DNA of 64,000 bases from Candidatus Accumulibacter cognatus (GCA_013414765.1 CP058708.1:2041553-2105552); one strand, 5' to 3'; shown: positions 15,570 through 24,957, numbered from the stretch's first letter. Numbers and translations are program-made. Notes: generated from the letters alone by a model not told the origin.

Positions 15570-15980
15570 ATGCGTTTAGCACGCGAAAAGTGTCGAACTC
15601 GGGGGCGAAGGATACTTCACCTATCGGCTGGTTCGTGGCGAGCGCATTGGGGGCAAGGTCCGGCAGATCACCGTGCTAAACCTCGGGCGGAACTTCTCGA
15701 TCAAGCAGGAGGACTGGCCGGTGCTGTGTCGCCGCATCGAGCAGCTTCTCCATCCCCAGGAGCGGCTCTTGCCCCTTGAATGCTCAAAGCCTATCGAGAG
15801 CGCTGCCCAGTGCTACGCTGGGCAACTGGTGATGCGCGCGCCGGCGACCGAGTCCGCGGCTGCCGGCGCCGCGGTACCTATCTACGCAGCTATGCGCTGG
15901 CGTTCATCGAAAAAGTCTGCCCGGAGATCGGGGAAGAATACCTCAAGGCGGTGGCGCAGAAGCAGAACGGCAGTGAGTGA
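15570..15980 (+). pseudogene. IS1634-family transposase N-terminal remnant, frameshifted
   Basis: The best frame (from about 15582) reads GYFTYRLVRGERIGGKVRQI, then TVLNLGRNFSIKQEDWP and LCRRIEQLLHPQERLLPLE, the N-terminal signature of IS1634-type transposases. Another frame ends with YALAFIEKVCPEIGEEYLKA and a stop at 15980. The catalytic core is absent, so it is a remnant. The adjoining ISAs1 element inserted immediately after this stop codon. Confidence 0.6.
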
Positions 15981-15982
15981 TT

Positions 15983-17254
15983 CAGGGCAATCGCATGAAT
16001 CTTATACAAGCCCCAAGATTTGCGCCCGGAAGCTGTCGGAAGTCGCAGCGATGAGGCGCTGCACCTGAAGGCCGCCTTTGCGTTTCACGGGCGCGGTGCG
16101 CAGGAGGTTGAGGACCCACTGGCGCAGGACCGCAAGGTTGTGGGCAGCATGATCGGTACGCGTGCGCGCCTGATCATCGCGGAAGACGACATCCATGCAC
16201 CAGTGCAGACTGTTCTCGACACGCCAGTGCTGGCGAACGACGCGGTTCATTCGTTCAGCGTCCGGAGCGAGGCTGCTGAGATAAAAGCGACGTTCGACGG
16301 AGGTCTTGCCACCGATCGTCCGCTCGCTGGTGATCATCGCGAAGGATTTCAGGTCTGGCCAGCGTTCCGGCGCATGCAGGCAGTCGAGCTGGTCGAAGAC
16401 GTGGCAGCGCCGCCCCTCCAGACGGCCATGGTCTTTCTCGACGACTTGGTGAAACCGGTGCGGGGTCCGCTCCGGCGCGGCGTCGAAGGCGCTGACGAAA
16501 TCCCGGATCGACCCGGCCAGGGTGGGCTGATTGTCCTTGACCGCCAGCACATAGTCGGCTCCGCGATCACGAATGGCCTGTGCGATGTTGGGCTGCGTCC
16601 CCATCGCGTCAATCGTGACGAGGCAGCCTTCCAGTGCCAGGGTGGTCAGCAGTTCCGGAATGGCGGTCTTCTCGTTCGATTTCGCAGCCGTCGCACGCTG
16701 TCCCAGGACCACGCCGGCTTGGGCGGCGAAAGCGCTCACCAGATGCAATGGCGTGGCGCCCGCTTTCCCCGAACGACGACTCGTCTTGCCATCGATCGCC
16801 ACGACTTCCTCCCGGCTCAACGCCGGCACGACTTGGCCGACCCAGCGCAGGAAAGCCGCACCGAACTCGCCGGGATCGATCGCCGCGAACACCCGCCCGA
16901 ACGTGTCATGGCACGGAATGCCACGCTCCAGTTTGAGATAACGGCGCAGCCAGTCCAGCTTTTCCTTCGCCCAGGCTTCGATCTCCACGAAGCCATCCGC
17001 ACCCGAGAGCACCGCACACACCGCCACCACCAGCATCTCCACCAAGTCGTGCTCGACCTTCTTCGCCTGCCGCGGATCCCGCACACCAACCCACACGTCC
17101 ATCAACCGGACCCTGCCTCCTGCCTCCATGGAAAACCCCAAAAAGACAGAAAACTACACAAATCAATGAGCTGTGAACAGCCCATTCGTAACTCCTTGAG
17201 CGTAAAACATTATTTCCGAAGGTTCACGACAATGGCATTCATGCGATTGCCCTG
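15983..17254 (-). mobile_element. Intact ISAs1-family insertion sequence (1272 bp) with 10-bp target duplication
   Basis: Perfect 18-bp terminal inverted repeats (CAGGGCAATCGCATGAAT at 15983-16000 and its complement at 17237-17254) enclose a single transposase gene. The direct repeat GTGAGTGATT occurs immediately outside both ends (15973-15982 and 17255-17264), so the insertion is complete and recent. Confidence 0.95.
16002..17141 (-). CDS. ISAs1-family transposase
   Basis: A 379-residue full-length ISAs1 transposase. Markers in order are DPRQAKKVEHDLVEMLVVAV, CHDTFGRVFAAIDP, the first catalytic Asp in EVVAIDGKTSRRSGK (about residue 118), the second in LVTIDAMGTQPNIA (about 178), and the Glu-containing HWRVENSLHWCMDVVF (about 307-322). 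All three DDE residues are present and the flanking repeats are perfect, so it may be active. ATG 17141 begins MGFSMEAGG; ATG at the fifth codon is a possible alternative. Confidence 0.92.
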   Translation of the reverse strand: MGFSMEAGGRVRLMDVWVGVRDPRQAKKVEHDLVEMLVVAVCAVLSGADGFVEIEAWAKEKLDWLRRYLKLERGIPCHDTFGRVFAAIDPGEFGAAFLRWVGQVVPALSREEVVAIDGKTSRRSGKAGATPLHLVSAFAAQAGVVLGQRATAAKSNEKTAIPELLTTLALEGCLVTIDAMGTQPNIAQAIRDRGADYVLAVKDNQPTLAGSIRDFVSAFDAAPERTPHRFHQVVEKDHGRLEGRRCHVFDQLDCLHAPERWPDLKSFAMITSERTIGGKTSVERRFYLSSLAPDAERMNRVVRQHWRVENSLHWCMDVVFRDDQARTRTDHAAHNLAVLRQWVLNLLRTAPVKRKGGLQVQRLIAATSDSFRAQILGLV

Positions 17255-17437
17255 GTGAGTGATTGTGCCGCTGGCGTGCCAGGCCAATGGCAGTCGATCG
17301 TAGGAACCGGCCCCAAGCATGTCTGTGCCTCGCCGGCCATCGCGACCCCGGAAGTGATCCATGTAAAATACGCCCTCCAGTGCGCGCCATCGCATCGCCA
17401 GAGGCGCCTGCAGGCGTCGGCATCCACCCCAGCGAAA

Positions 17438-19264
17438 ATGACCATGAAACTCCACGAGCAATTGAATCTCCTGACGGTGGACGAATTGAAGCAGAGACGC
17501 GATCTGACGCCCATCGGCGACCGCTCGACGCGCAAGGCGGAGATCATCGAGGCGCTCGCCCAGTATCTTCTGGCCGGCGATCTGGGCAGTGTCTGGCAGC
17601 GCCTGTCCCAACTGGAAATCGACGCCATCGCCGAGGCGGTCCACCACTGGGGAGGGCGCTTCGATTCGGTGCGCTTCCGGCTCAGGTACGGCCAGGTCCC
17701 CGAGTACTTCGGGCGGCGGCGCATCTATTTTTATTCCTGGGGCACGCCAAAGGTCGAACAGCCCAGCGTCCTCAAGCTCTTCTTCTACCATGGCGAGATC
17801 CCCGAGGACCTGCTGCCGCGTCTGGCCGGGCTGGCGCCACGGCCGGCCGAGCTGGCGATCACCACCCTGAGCGACGAGGATCTGCCGGCCACCGTGGCGT
17901 CGAATGGGGCGGCCGGTGCAGCCGAGCCGCTGCGCCTCGTCGCCACCGAGGCGCTGGTGCGACATGACCTGCCGGCGGTGCTGCGGCTGATCGGGCAGGG
18001 CGGCATCGCGGTCGGCCCGAAGACCGGCCTGCCGAGCAGTTCCGCAGTGGCGAAACTGGAGTCGATCCTGCTCGGCGGCGACTGGTACCGGCCGGAAGAC
18101 GACCTGGGTAGCCAGCGCTGGGCGGGCGGGGCGATCCGTCCAATTCGCCCCTTTGCCTGGCCGCTGCTGCTGCAGGTCGCGGGGCTGGCAAAGCTGGACG
18201 GCAGCAAGCTGGCACTGACCGCCCGCGGCAGCAAGGCCCTCTCACAGCCGCTCGAAACGGTCGTCTCGCATCTGTTCGAGCGCTGGCAGGCAAAGGGGGC
18301 ACCGGACGAACTGCGCCGCGTGGACCTGCTCAAGGGCCAGACCAGCCGATCGGCACAGCTCAGCGCCCTGGCCGATCGCCGTACGGTGATCGCTGGGGCC
18401 CTCAAGGATTGCTGTCCCGTCGGCCGCTGGATCTCCCTCGACGAGTTCTTCCGCCAGATGCGGTTTCGCAACCACGATTTCGAGGTCACTTACAACGCCT
18501 GGGCCCTGTACTTTTCCGATTCGAACTACGGCAGCCTGGGTCACGAGGGCTTCGGGAGTTTCGAGATCCTGCAGGCGCGCTATATCCTTGCCTATCTCTT
18601 CGAGTATCTGGCGACGCTCGGCCTGCTCGACGTCGCCTACACCAGTCCCTACCACGCCAGACCCGACTACCGGGATGTCTGGGGAACCGACGACTTCCTG
18701 TTCCTGAGCCGTTACGATGGCCTGCGCTATCTTCGCCTCAATGCCCTCGGCGCTTTTTGCTTCGGATTGACCCCGGACTACCGACCGACTGTCGAGAAGA
18801 AGCCGCCGCTACTGGCCACCGGGGCCGACTTCGGTCTGACCCTGCTGCGCGATCCGGAGCCTGCGGAGCGGCTGCTCCTCGAGCGGATCGCCCAGCCCTC
18901 GTCTGCCGATCGCTGGCGACTCGACCCGGATGCCCTGCTACGAGCGAGTGCCGATGCCGACGAGCGCGGGCGCATCCGCGACTTCCTCGACACCGCGACC
19001 GTTGGCGAGCTGCCGGCGGAGTTTCGCCAATTGCTGGAGAGCGTCGGCGAACGCGCCACCGCGCTAGCCGACGCCGGATCGGCGCGTCTGATCCGCTGCA
19101 AGGACGCCGCCATTGCCGCGCTGCTCGCCTCCGACCCGAGCACCGCACCGCACTGCATGCGTGCCGGCGACCGCCTGGTCTGTGTTCCCGATCCGAAGCT
19201 CGCGGCCTTCCGCAAGGGCCTCGTCAGGCTCGGCCTGGTGCTGCCCGAAACCCCCAGTGGCTGA
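17438..19264 (+). CDS. SAP-like/helicase-associated protein, first gene of a two-gene SNF2 unit
   Basis: From ATG 17438 (MTMKLHEQLNLLTVDELKQR) the protein is 608 residues; the frame is open back to 17255, but that part lies in the flank of the ISAs1 insertion. Residues ~5-50 (LLTVDELKQRRDLTPIGDRS, then TRKAEIIEALAQYLL) look like a SAP-type DNA-binding motif. The rest is helical, with winged-helix-like stretches (PFAWPLLLQVAGLAKLDGSK) of the kind seen in helicase-associated domains. No ATPase motif is visible. It overlaps the SNF2 gene by 8 bases, so the two are translationally coupled and probably act as a complex on DNA. The function is unknown. Confidence 0.7.
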   Translation: MTMKLHEQLNLLTVDELKQRRDLTPIGDRSTRKAEIIEALAQYLLAGDLGSVWQRLSQLEIDAIAEAVHHWGGRFDSVRFRLRYGQVPEYFGRRRIYFYSWGTPKVEQPSVLKLFFYHGEIPEDLLPRLAGLAPRPAELAITTLSDEDLPATVASNGAAGAAEPLRLVATEALVRHDLPAVLRLIGQGGIAVGPKTGLPSSSAVAKLESILLGGDWYRPEDDLGSQRWAGGAIRPIRPFAWPLLLQVAGLAKLDGSKLALTARGSKALSQPLETVVSHLFERWQAKGAPDELRRVDLLKGQTSRSAQLSALADRRTVIAGALKDCCPVGRWISLDEFFRQMRFRNHDFEVTYNAWALYFSDSNYGSLGHEGFGSFEILQARYILAYLFEYLATLGLLDVAYTSPYHARPDYRDVWGTDDFLFLSRYDGLRYLRLNALGAFCFGLTPDYRPTVEKKPPLLATGADFGLTLLRDPEPAERLLLERIAQPSSADRWRLDPDALLRASADADERGRIRDFLDTATVGELPAEFRQLLESVGERATALADAGSARLIRCKDAAIAALLASDPSTAPHCMRAGDRLVCVPDPKLAAFRKGLVRLGLVLPETPSG

Positions 19265-22200
19265 GCTGCACGCGCGCTACGAGCGCCTGAGCCCCGACGA
19301 GCAACGCATCCTGCGGGTGTTGTCGGTGGTCTGCGAATCGGTCGGGCAGACCGTGCTGCAGCAGATCCTCGACGCCCTTGCCTGGCATGACCAATCTGGC
19401 GCCCCACTGAGTCGCCTGCTGAACAAGACCCTGCGCGAGCGGCTGCTCAGTGACGGCTTGATCGATCTACCGAAGGGCGCTCTGTTCTGTCGTCCCGACC
19501 TGCGCGAAACCCTGACCCGCGAGACCGTCGCCGACGGAACCTTCGCGGCGATCGTCGAGGCCGCAGAGCGCTGCTTGCCGACGCCGATACGCAACTCCTG
19601 GGAAGCGCAGAACGAATTACGCCGCTTGCGGGTGTTGCGCAACGCGCTCTATGGCGGGCGCGCAGACGATGTCCTGCAACAGCTCGGGGTCGGCCCGGCC
19701 GCATCACTGGCCGGGGTTCCCTATCACCAGGTTCGACAACTGTCCGAGGTTTGCCTGTCCCAGCCGGACCCGGCATGGATCTCCGGCCTGGATGCCCGTC
19801 TCCAGATCCTGGCCCTCGCCCCGCTGTTGCACCAGACGGCCCTGGAACTGGTTCCACAGCCGGACCACTACGCACTGATGGAGCGCCTGCTGACTCCCTT
19901 GGCCGCAACCCGCCCGGACGTGGCCGACGCCCTGGCCGAGCAGTACCTGCTGCGCGGCTGCCTGGACATGGTGCCGGCGCTGCTGGCTGACCGGAGCGAC
20001 CCCAAGTCGCTGGCCCTACGCGGCTGGCTACACTTTTTACAGGGCGATTACGCCCAGACTCTTGCGAAGATCGAGGCAGCCGAGCTGTCGGAGCGCAAGC
20101 TGAGCCGCAAGCGCAACGTCTATACACGTGGTATCGCCGGCGCGCTGTATCTCGTCGCCCTCCTGCACCGCGGCGGCAAGGCCGATTACGAACGGGTGCA
20201 GCGGCAGGTGGCCCTCTGTCTACGGGCCAGCGTGACCGACCCCATCGAGCAAGGGTTTCGGGTGCTCGGCGACCTGGCCGCGGTGCTGGCCGGCCAACGC
20301 CCATTGGACGACGCCGTCTGGCTGCAGTCCAGCCTGAGCGTGCGCGGCGCATTTCCAAAACTACTCCGCTTCCTGGCACTGCACTGGCTTGGCGAGCGCC
20401 CGACAGCGGACGCGCTGCAAGTCCTGGCGACCTGTGCCGAGCAGGCGCTGCAGGCCGGGATCGAATGGTATGCACACGAGGCCGTTGCCCTGCTGGTGGC
20501 CTTCGGCTTCGAGGGCGCGACCCCGACCCTGGCGGCACTTGGCGATCCTCCCGCCGGCGTGGTCCTGATGACCGATCTGCTGGCCCCCAGAGCCGCCTGG
20601 GAGATTGCCCTCGATGCGCTCAAGGGGCTTGGCAATCAGGCGGACGATCCCGGCAGCGTTGCGCCCGAGGCCGCCGATCTGCGCATGGCCTGGGTATTCG
20701 AACTGCACCAGAACGACGCCCTGCTCGAACCCCGCGAGCAGAAGCGCAGCAAACGCGGCGACTGGAGCCAGGGCAGGCCGGTGGCGCTGCAGCGGCTCGC
20801 CGAGACCCCCGAAGATTTTCCCTACCTGACGCCCCAGGACCGCGAGATCTGCGCCTGCATCGTCCGCGAGCAGGAAGCGAGCTGGTACGGTGGCTACGCG
20901 CGGACCGTTTATCGGATCGACACCGAGCGCGCCCTGCTGGCCGCCGTCGGCCACCCCCTGGTCGTCCGCAACGTGACCACAAATACTCCGGTTGAACTGG
21001 TGCGGGCGCTGCCGACGCTGGCGGCGGTGCGGCGCAGCAAGGACTTTCTGGTCAGCATCGAGCCCTTCCCGGCCGAGAACCGGTCGCTGTTGCCGGTCGA
21101 GGAGACCCCGCAGCGCATCCGGCTGGTGCAGTTCGATGTCCGGCACCGGGAAATCGCCCGCATTCTCGGCCCGACGGGCCTCAGCGTCCCCAAGGGCGCC
21201 GAGCCGCGCTTGCTCGAAGGGCTCACTGCGGTCGCTCCACTGCTGACCGTTCACTCCGACATCGGCGGCGGTGCCGGCGTTGCCGAGACGATCGTCGCCG
21301 ACCCGCGCCCGCATCTGCACCTGAACGCTTTCGAGGGCGGCCTCGGCCTCGAGTGCTATGTTCACCCCGGTGGTGAAGCTGGCCCGCAGTTCCGACCGGG
21401 GCAGGGAGGGGCGACCCTGTTCAGCGAGCGCGACGGTCGCACCCTGCGCTGCTCCCGCGACCTCCGAAGCGAGCTGGCGGCGGCCCGCGCGGTGATCCGC
21501 CAATGCTCGGCACTCGCCGGCAACGACGGCTGGAGCTGGCACCTCGACGACCTCGAGCAGGCCCTGAGCGCACTCGAAGAGCTTCATCACCTCGGCGATG
21601 CGGTCGTGCTCGACTGGCCGCAAGGCAAGCGCATCAGCCTGGGCAAGGAAACCCAGCTCCGCCAGATGCGTGTCACTCTCCGGCAGCAGGCCGACTGGCT
21701 GGCGATCGATGGCGAGCTGACTCTCGACGACGGGCGCGTGCTGGCGATGCGCGAGCTGCTCGAGCGCGCGGCCGCCGCCCAGGGCCGCTTCGTCCGCCTC
21801 GGCGAAAACGATTATCTGATTCTCCGCCAGGCCCTGCGTCGGCGCCTGGACAAGCTGCGCGGACTGGTGGCCGACGACGGCCGCTTCCACCCCTTCGCGG
21901 CGCCGGCCATCGAGGAGATCATCGATGGCATGGCAGTCGAGGCCGATTCGGCGTGGCGGACGCTGCTCGACCGGCTGGCTGCGCTACAGGCCCTCGAACC
22001 GCCACTCCCCTCGACGCTGCAGGTGGAGCTGCGCGACTACCAGGCCGAAGGCTACCGCTGGCTCGCTCGCCTCGCCCACTGGGGCGCCGGCGCCTGCCTC
22101 GCCGACGACATGGGGCTTGGCAAGACGGTCGAGGCGCTGGCCCTGATCGTGTCGCGGGCCGCTGCAGGCCCGACACTGGTGCTGGCGCCGATGTCGGTCT

Positions 22201-23405
22201 GCGGCAACTGGATCGACGAAGCGCAGCGCTTCGCCCCGACGCTCAAGCCGCTGCGCTTCGGCGGCGCCGACCGCGCCGCGCAGCTCGAACAGGCCGGCCC
22301 CTTCGACCTCATCGTCTGCAGTTACGGTCTTCTGCAGAGCGAGGGCGAACGCCTCGCCGAGGTACCGTGGCAGACCATCGTCGCCGACGAAGCGCAGGCG
22401 TTCAAGAACGCGCTCACCAAACGCTCGCAGGCGATGATGCGCCTGCGTGGCGCATTTCGCATGATCACCACCGGCACGCCGATCGAGAACCATCTCGGCG
22501 AGCTGTGGAACCTCTTCCGCTTCATCAATCCCGGCCTGCTCGGCTCGCTGGAGACCTTCAACCGGCGCTTCGCAATTCCCATCGAGCAGGCCAGGGACGC
22601 GAGCGCCCGACAGCGGCTGCGCCAATTGCTGCGCCCCTTCATTCTGCGCCGCCTGAAGAGCGAGGTCTTGAGCGAGCTGCCCGCGCGCACCGAGATCACC
22701 CTGCAGATCGAGCTCGGTAGCGGCGAGAGGGCGCTCTACGAGGCCTTGCGCCAGCAGGCCATCGAACGCCTCGAAGATGCCTCGGAGGCTCACCCCGGCC
22801 AGCAGCGCATGCAGCTTCTCGCCGAGATCATGCGTCTGCGTCGCGCCTGCTGCCATCCGCGGCTCGCGCTACCCGACAGCGAACTGCCGAGCGCCAAGCT
22901 CGAGTCCTTCGCCGAGATCGTCGACGAACTGCTCGACAATCGTCACAAGGCACTGGTCTTCAGTCAGTTTGTCGATCACCTCAAGCTCCTCAGTAGCCAT
23001 CTCGATGCCCGTGGCATCCGCTACCAGTATCTCGATGGCTCGACCCCCGAGGCGCAGCGCCGCGCAGCGGTCGCCGCTTTCCAGGCCGGCGAGGGAGATT
23101 TGTTCCTGATCAGCCTGCGTGCCGGCGGCGCCGGGCTCAACCTGACCGCCGCCGACTACGTCATCCACATGGATCCCTGGTGGAACCCCGCCGTCGAAGA
23201 CCAAGCCTCCGACCGCGCCCACCGCATCGGCCAGGAGCGCCCGGTCACGATCTATCGCCTGGTCGCCCAGGACACCATCGAAGAGCGCATCCTGCAACTG
23301 CACGCCGGCAAGCGCGACTTGGCCGACGGGCTGCTCGTCGGCACCGAGGACGGCGGCAGGCTGAGCTACGCGGAGATGCTGGCGCTGGTGCGAGGGGGCG
23401 AGTGA
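19257..23405 (+). CDS. SNF2-family helicase/ATPase with long N-terminal TPR-like region
   Basis: GTG 19257 overlaps the upstream stop codon and gives 1382 residues; the longer upstream frame is arginine/serine nonsense. Residues 1-500 are helical and TPR-like (LADRSDPKSLALRGWLHFLQ). A middle region at about 500-880 resembles the SNF2-associated N-terminal domain. The SNF2 motor occupies about 930-1370: DDMGLGKT with Walker Lys956, DEAQ box in TIVADEAQAFKN, TGTPIENHLGELWNLFRFI, and helicase C motifs KALVFSQFVDHL, SLRAGGAGLNLT and DRAHRIGQERPVTIYRLV. It is a dsDNA translocase; no nuclease or methylase domain is evident. Genome defence, chromatin-like remodelling or RNA polymerase recycling are all possible. 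Confidence 0.85.
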   Translation: MAELHARYERLSPDEQRILRVLSVVCESVGQTVLQQILDALAWHDQSGAPLSRLLNKTLRERLLSDGLIDLPKGALFCRPDLRETLTRETVADGTFAAIVEAAERCLPTPIRNSWEAQNELRRLRVLRNALYGGRADDVLQQLGVGPAASLAGVPYHQVRQLSEVCLSQPDPAWISGLDARLQILALAPLLHQTALELVPQPDHYALMERLLTPLAATRPDVADALAEQYLLRGCLDMVPALLADRSDPKSLALRGWLHFLQGDYAQTLAKIEAAELSERKLSRKRNVYTRGIAGALYLVALLHRGGKADYERVQRQVALCLRASVTDPIEQGFRVLGDLAAVLAGQRPLDDAVWLQSSLSVRGAFPKLLRFLALHWLGERPTADALQVLATCAEQALQAGIEWYAHEAVALLVAFGFEGATPTLAALGDPPAGVVLMTDLLAPRAAWEIALDALKGLGNQADDPGSVAPEAADLRMAWVFELHQNDALLEPREQKRSKRGDWSQGRPVALQRLAETPEDFPYLTPQDREICACIVREQEASWYGGYARTVYRIDTERALLAAVGHPLVVRNVTTNTPVELVRALPTLAAVRRSKDFLVSIEPFPAENRSLLPVEETPQRIRLVQFDVRHREIARILGPTGLSVPKGAEPRLLEGLTAVAPLLTVHSDIGGGAGVAETIVADPRPHLHLNAFEGGLGLECYVHPGGEAGPQFRPGQGGATLFSERDGRTLRCSRDLRSELAAARAVIRQCSALAGNDGWSWHLDDLEQALSALEELHHLGDAVVLDWPQGKRISLGKETQLRQMRVTLRQQADWLAIDGELTLDDGRVLAMRELLERAAAAQGRFVRLGENDYLILRQALRRRLDKLRGLVADDGRFHPFAAPAIEEIIDGMAVEADSAWRTLLDRLAALQALEPPLPSTLQVELRDYQAEGYRWLARLAHWGAGACLADDMGLGKTVEALALIVSRAAAGPTLVLAPMSVCGNWIDEAQRFAPTLKPLRFGGADRAAQLEQAGPFDLIVCSYGLLQSEGERLAEVPWQTIVADEAQAFKNALTKRSQAMMRLRGAFRMITTGTPIENHLGELWNLFRFINPGLLGSLETFNRRFAIPIEQARDASARQRLRQLLRPFILRRLKSEVLSELPARTEITLQIELGSGERALYEALRQQAIERLEDASEAHPGQQRMQLLAEIMRLRRACCHPRLALPDSELPSAKLESFAEIVDELLDNRHKALVFSQFVDHLKLLSSHLDARGIRYQYLDGSTPEAQRRAAVAAFQAGEGDLFLISLRAGGAGLNLTAADYVIHMDPWWNPAVEDQASDRAHRIGQERPVTIYRLVAQDTIEERILQLHAGKRDLADGLLVGTEDGGRLSYAEMLALVRGGE

Positions 23406-23476
23406 TGCGGGAGGCTGGGCGGGAGGCCTTGCCCTCACTTCCTCCTGCAACGCCACCCGGTGTTGCACATGATGTG

Positions 23477-23803
23477 TTATTCAGCCTGCCGTCTCTCGAC
23501 TTCATCCATCTTCTTGGCCAGTTCCTCGGGAGTGAGAATTCCCTTCTGAAAGAGAATGTTTGCGAAAGCGACGATCCAGCGTTCGTAATAGGTGAGTTTG
23601 CCGATCATCTCCGCGCCGAGCGACTCGACGCCTCGGCGTTTTTCCTCCGTGCTGATAATCTTATGGAAATCGAGGACATCCGCCAGTGCGTGGCAACGCT
23701 TCTCCCAAGGCTCGAGTTCGTGGTCAATGCGTTCGATGCGATCCGCCGGCAAGCCGCCAATGTCATTCGGCAGTGTTTTCAGGAGGTGTTCGGTTTGGCT
23801 CAT
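23477..23803 (-). CDS. Nitrile hydratase/thiocyanate hydrolase: beta N-terminal-half subunit (or activator-like)
   Basis: A 108-residue protein corresponding to the N-terminal half of a nitrile hydratase beta chain. It contains DIGGLPADRIERIDHELEPW, then EKRCHALADVLDF, and the YYERWIVAFANILFQKGILT helix whose Arg lies where the beta subunit contacts the metal-site sulfenates. Nitrile hydratase activator proteins share this fold, so it could instead be the metallochaperone. The start overlaps the stop of the alpha-type gene in an ATGA arrangement, giving tight coupling. It is shorter than the 157-residue thiocyanate hydrolase equivalent as I recall it. Confidence 0.75.
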   Translation of the reverse strand: MSQTEHLLKTLPNDIGGLPADRIERIDHELEPWEKRCHALADVLDFHKIISTEEKRRGVESLGAEMIGKLTYYERWIVAFANILFQKGILTPEELAKKMDEVERRQAE

Positions 23804-24438
23804 GAATTGATCCGGTGTTCAAGGTTGACTTTGACAACGCCAATCATCGCGTCGCGGGTGACCATGGCGGCGAGTTGTTCCTCGGTAAAACCCTCGGTGC
23901 CTGCCGGACGCAGCGGCAATACCAGATAACGCTGGATCGCGGTCGAGTCGCTGACACGAATCTCGACGTCTTCAGGAATCTCGGTGCCGAACTCGGACAA
24001 GACTTTCCGCGGTTCCTTGACGGCGCGGGCGCGGTATGGCCTGGCTTTATACCAGTCGGGCGGAAGGCCGAGCACCGGGCGCGGATAACAGGAACAGAGC
24101 GTGCAAACGATGAGGTTGTGAACCTTGTCGGTATTCTCCAGAACGATGAGCTGGGTGTCGTCGTAGAAGCTGATGCCCAACTCTTCGCAGGCTGCACGGC
24201 CGTTGGTGAGCAGACGAGCCCGAAACCCAGGATCAACCCACGCCCGCGCGACGACTTTCGCACCCAACGCAGGCGTGCGGGAGTCAAGCACTTCGATCTG
24301 TCGACGAATCTCGCCGGGAGCAATCAGCTTCTTTTCGATGAGCAGTTCCCGAATGGCCGTCTCCATGATTTCGTAATACTCGGGAGGCGCCTCGTCAGCC
24401 GCCGCGGGATGCGGATGGGAATGATCGTGGTCGTTCAT
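23800..24438 (-). CDS. Cobalt-type nitrile hydratase alpha / thiocyanate hydrolase gamma subunit
   Basis: This is the metal-binding subunit, 212 residues from ATG 24438. That start sits right after the preceding stop and has GGAAAGGG upstream; ATG 24459 would overlap. The claw VCTLCSCYPRPVLGLPPDWY is at about residues 111-130; Thr between the first two Cys is the cobalt signature, whereas Fe enzymes have Ser. The N-terminus is His/Asp rich (NDHDHSHPHP). Other family markers are KVVARAWVDPGFRARLL and DSTAIQRYLVLPLRPAGTEG. The enzyme hydrates nitriles to amides, or SCN- to carbonyl sulfide and ammonia in the thiocyanate branch. The sequence alone does not decide between these. Confidence 0.9.
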   Translation of the reverse strand: MNDHDHSHPHPAAADEAPPEYYEIMETAIRELLIEKKLIAPGEIRRQIEVLDSRTPALGAKVVARAWVDPGFRARLLTNGRAACEELGISFYDDTQLIVLENTDKVHNLIVCTLCSCYPRPVLGLPPDWYKARPYRARAVKEPRKVLSEFGTEIPEDVEIRVSDSTAIQRYLVLPLRPAGTEGFTEEQLAAMVTRDAMIGVVKVNLEHRINS

Positions 24439-24440
24439 AT

Positions 24441-24779
24441 TCAGACCCTTTCCAGCCATGTTTCAAAGACTTCGATGCGCAGACTATCCGGAAGGGAGCC
24501 GGCATAGCCAGGCCACAAAGCGGTCAGCGGGATGGCCACGCGATAATAATGGCCTTTGGAGCCCGCATTGCGCCCAAAACCTTCCTCCTCGTTGTTGACC
24601 GCTGGTGGTTCCATCACTGCTTCTACGGTGGCAAGCTTGCCCCGAATGTAGGCCGGTACGCGATAATGCCCGACGGGATAGCGAACCGAGATTCGGACAT
24701 CGTCGCCTGCCTTGAAAGCGGGTTCCTCACCCAGGGCTTTCACGACATTCAGGCCTGGCGCCGGGAATGGTTTTGGCAT
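24441..24779 (-). CDS. Nitrile hydratase/thiocyanate hydrolase: beta C-terminal-half subunit
   Basis: A 112-residue SH3-like protein equal to the C-terminal half of a nitrile hydratase beta chain: FKAGDDVRISVRYPVGHYRV, then PAYIRGKLATVEAV, GHYYRVAIPLTALWPGYAG and SLRIEVFETWLE. It is the promoter-proximal gene of the trio. Separate N- and C-terminal halves are the arrangement of thiocyanate hydrolase and of three-subunit hydratases such as toyocamycin nitrile hydratase. Here the alpha-type gene lies between the two halves. Start ATG 24779 is preceded by GAGG. Confidence 0.85.
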   Translation of the reverse strand: MPKPFPAPGLNVVKALGEEPAFKAGDDVRISVRYPVGHYRVPAYIRGKLATVEAVMEPPAVNNEEEGFGRNAGSKGHYYRVAIPLTALWPGYAGSLPDSLRIEVFETWLERV

Positions 24780-24826
24780 GGACGCCTCGTTAAGAAAGGA
24801 TAGAGAAATAAAGCGTTGTCATCCAA

Positions 24827-24856
24827 AGTATACGAGTCCCCATCAACCGGCGTCAA
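24827..24856 (-). promoter_or_regulatory. Sigma-70-type promoter of the split hydratase operon
   Basis: On the coding strand TTGACG (24856-24851), an 18-base spacer and TATACT (24832-24827) lie about 50 bases upstream of the first hydratase gene. The whole 33-base block recurs, with the same hexamers and spacing, upstream of the DUF4157 gene. Confidence 0.65.
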
Positions 24857-24957
24857 TCTCGCATGATGATGTGCGTTCGGACAACGCTGAAGCCATGGTC
24901 CATATTACCGCTGCTCACCTCATGCTCCGGTGCTTCGCGTAGCTTTTGGACCGTGTC

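Noticed and set aside
14129-15679. 516-codon plus-strand frame overlapping the IS4/IS701-like transposase
   Set aside because: An alternative frame of the transposase that crosses the IS end; it lacks the DDE motifs found in the chosen frame.
20361-21890. 509-codon minus-strand frame inside the SNF2 gene
   Set aside because: Antisense to conserved helicase-associated sequence; alanine/glycine-rich with no domain.
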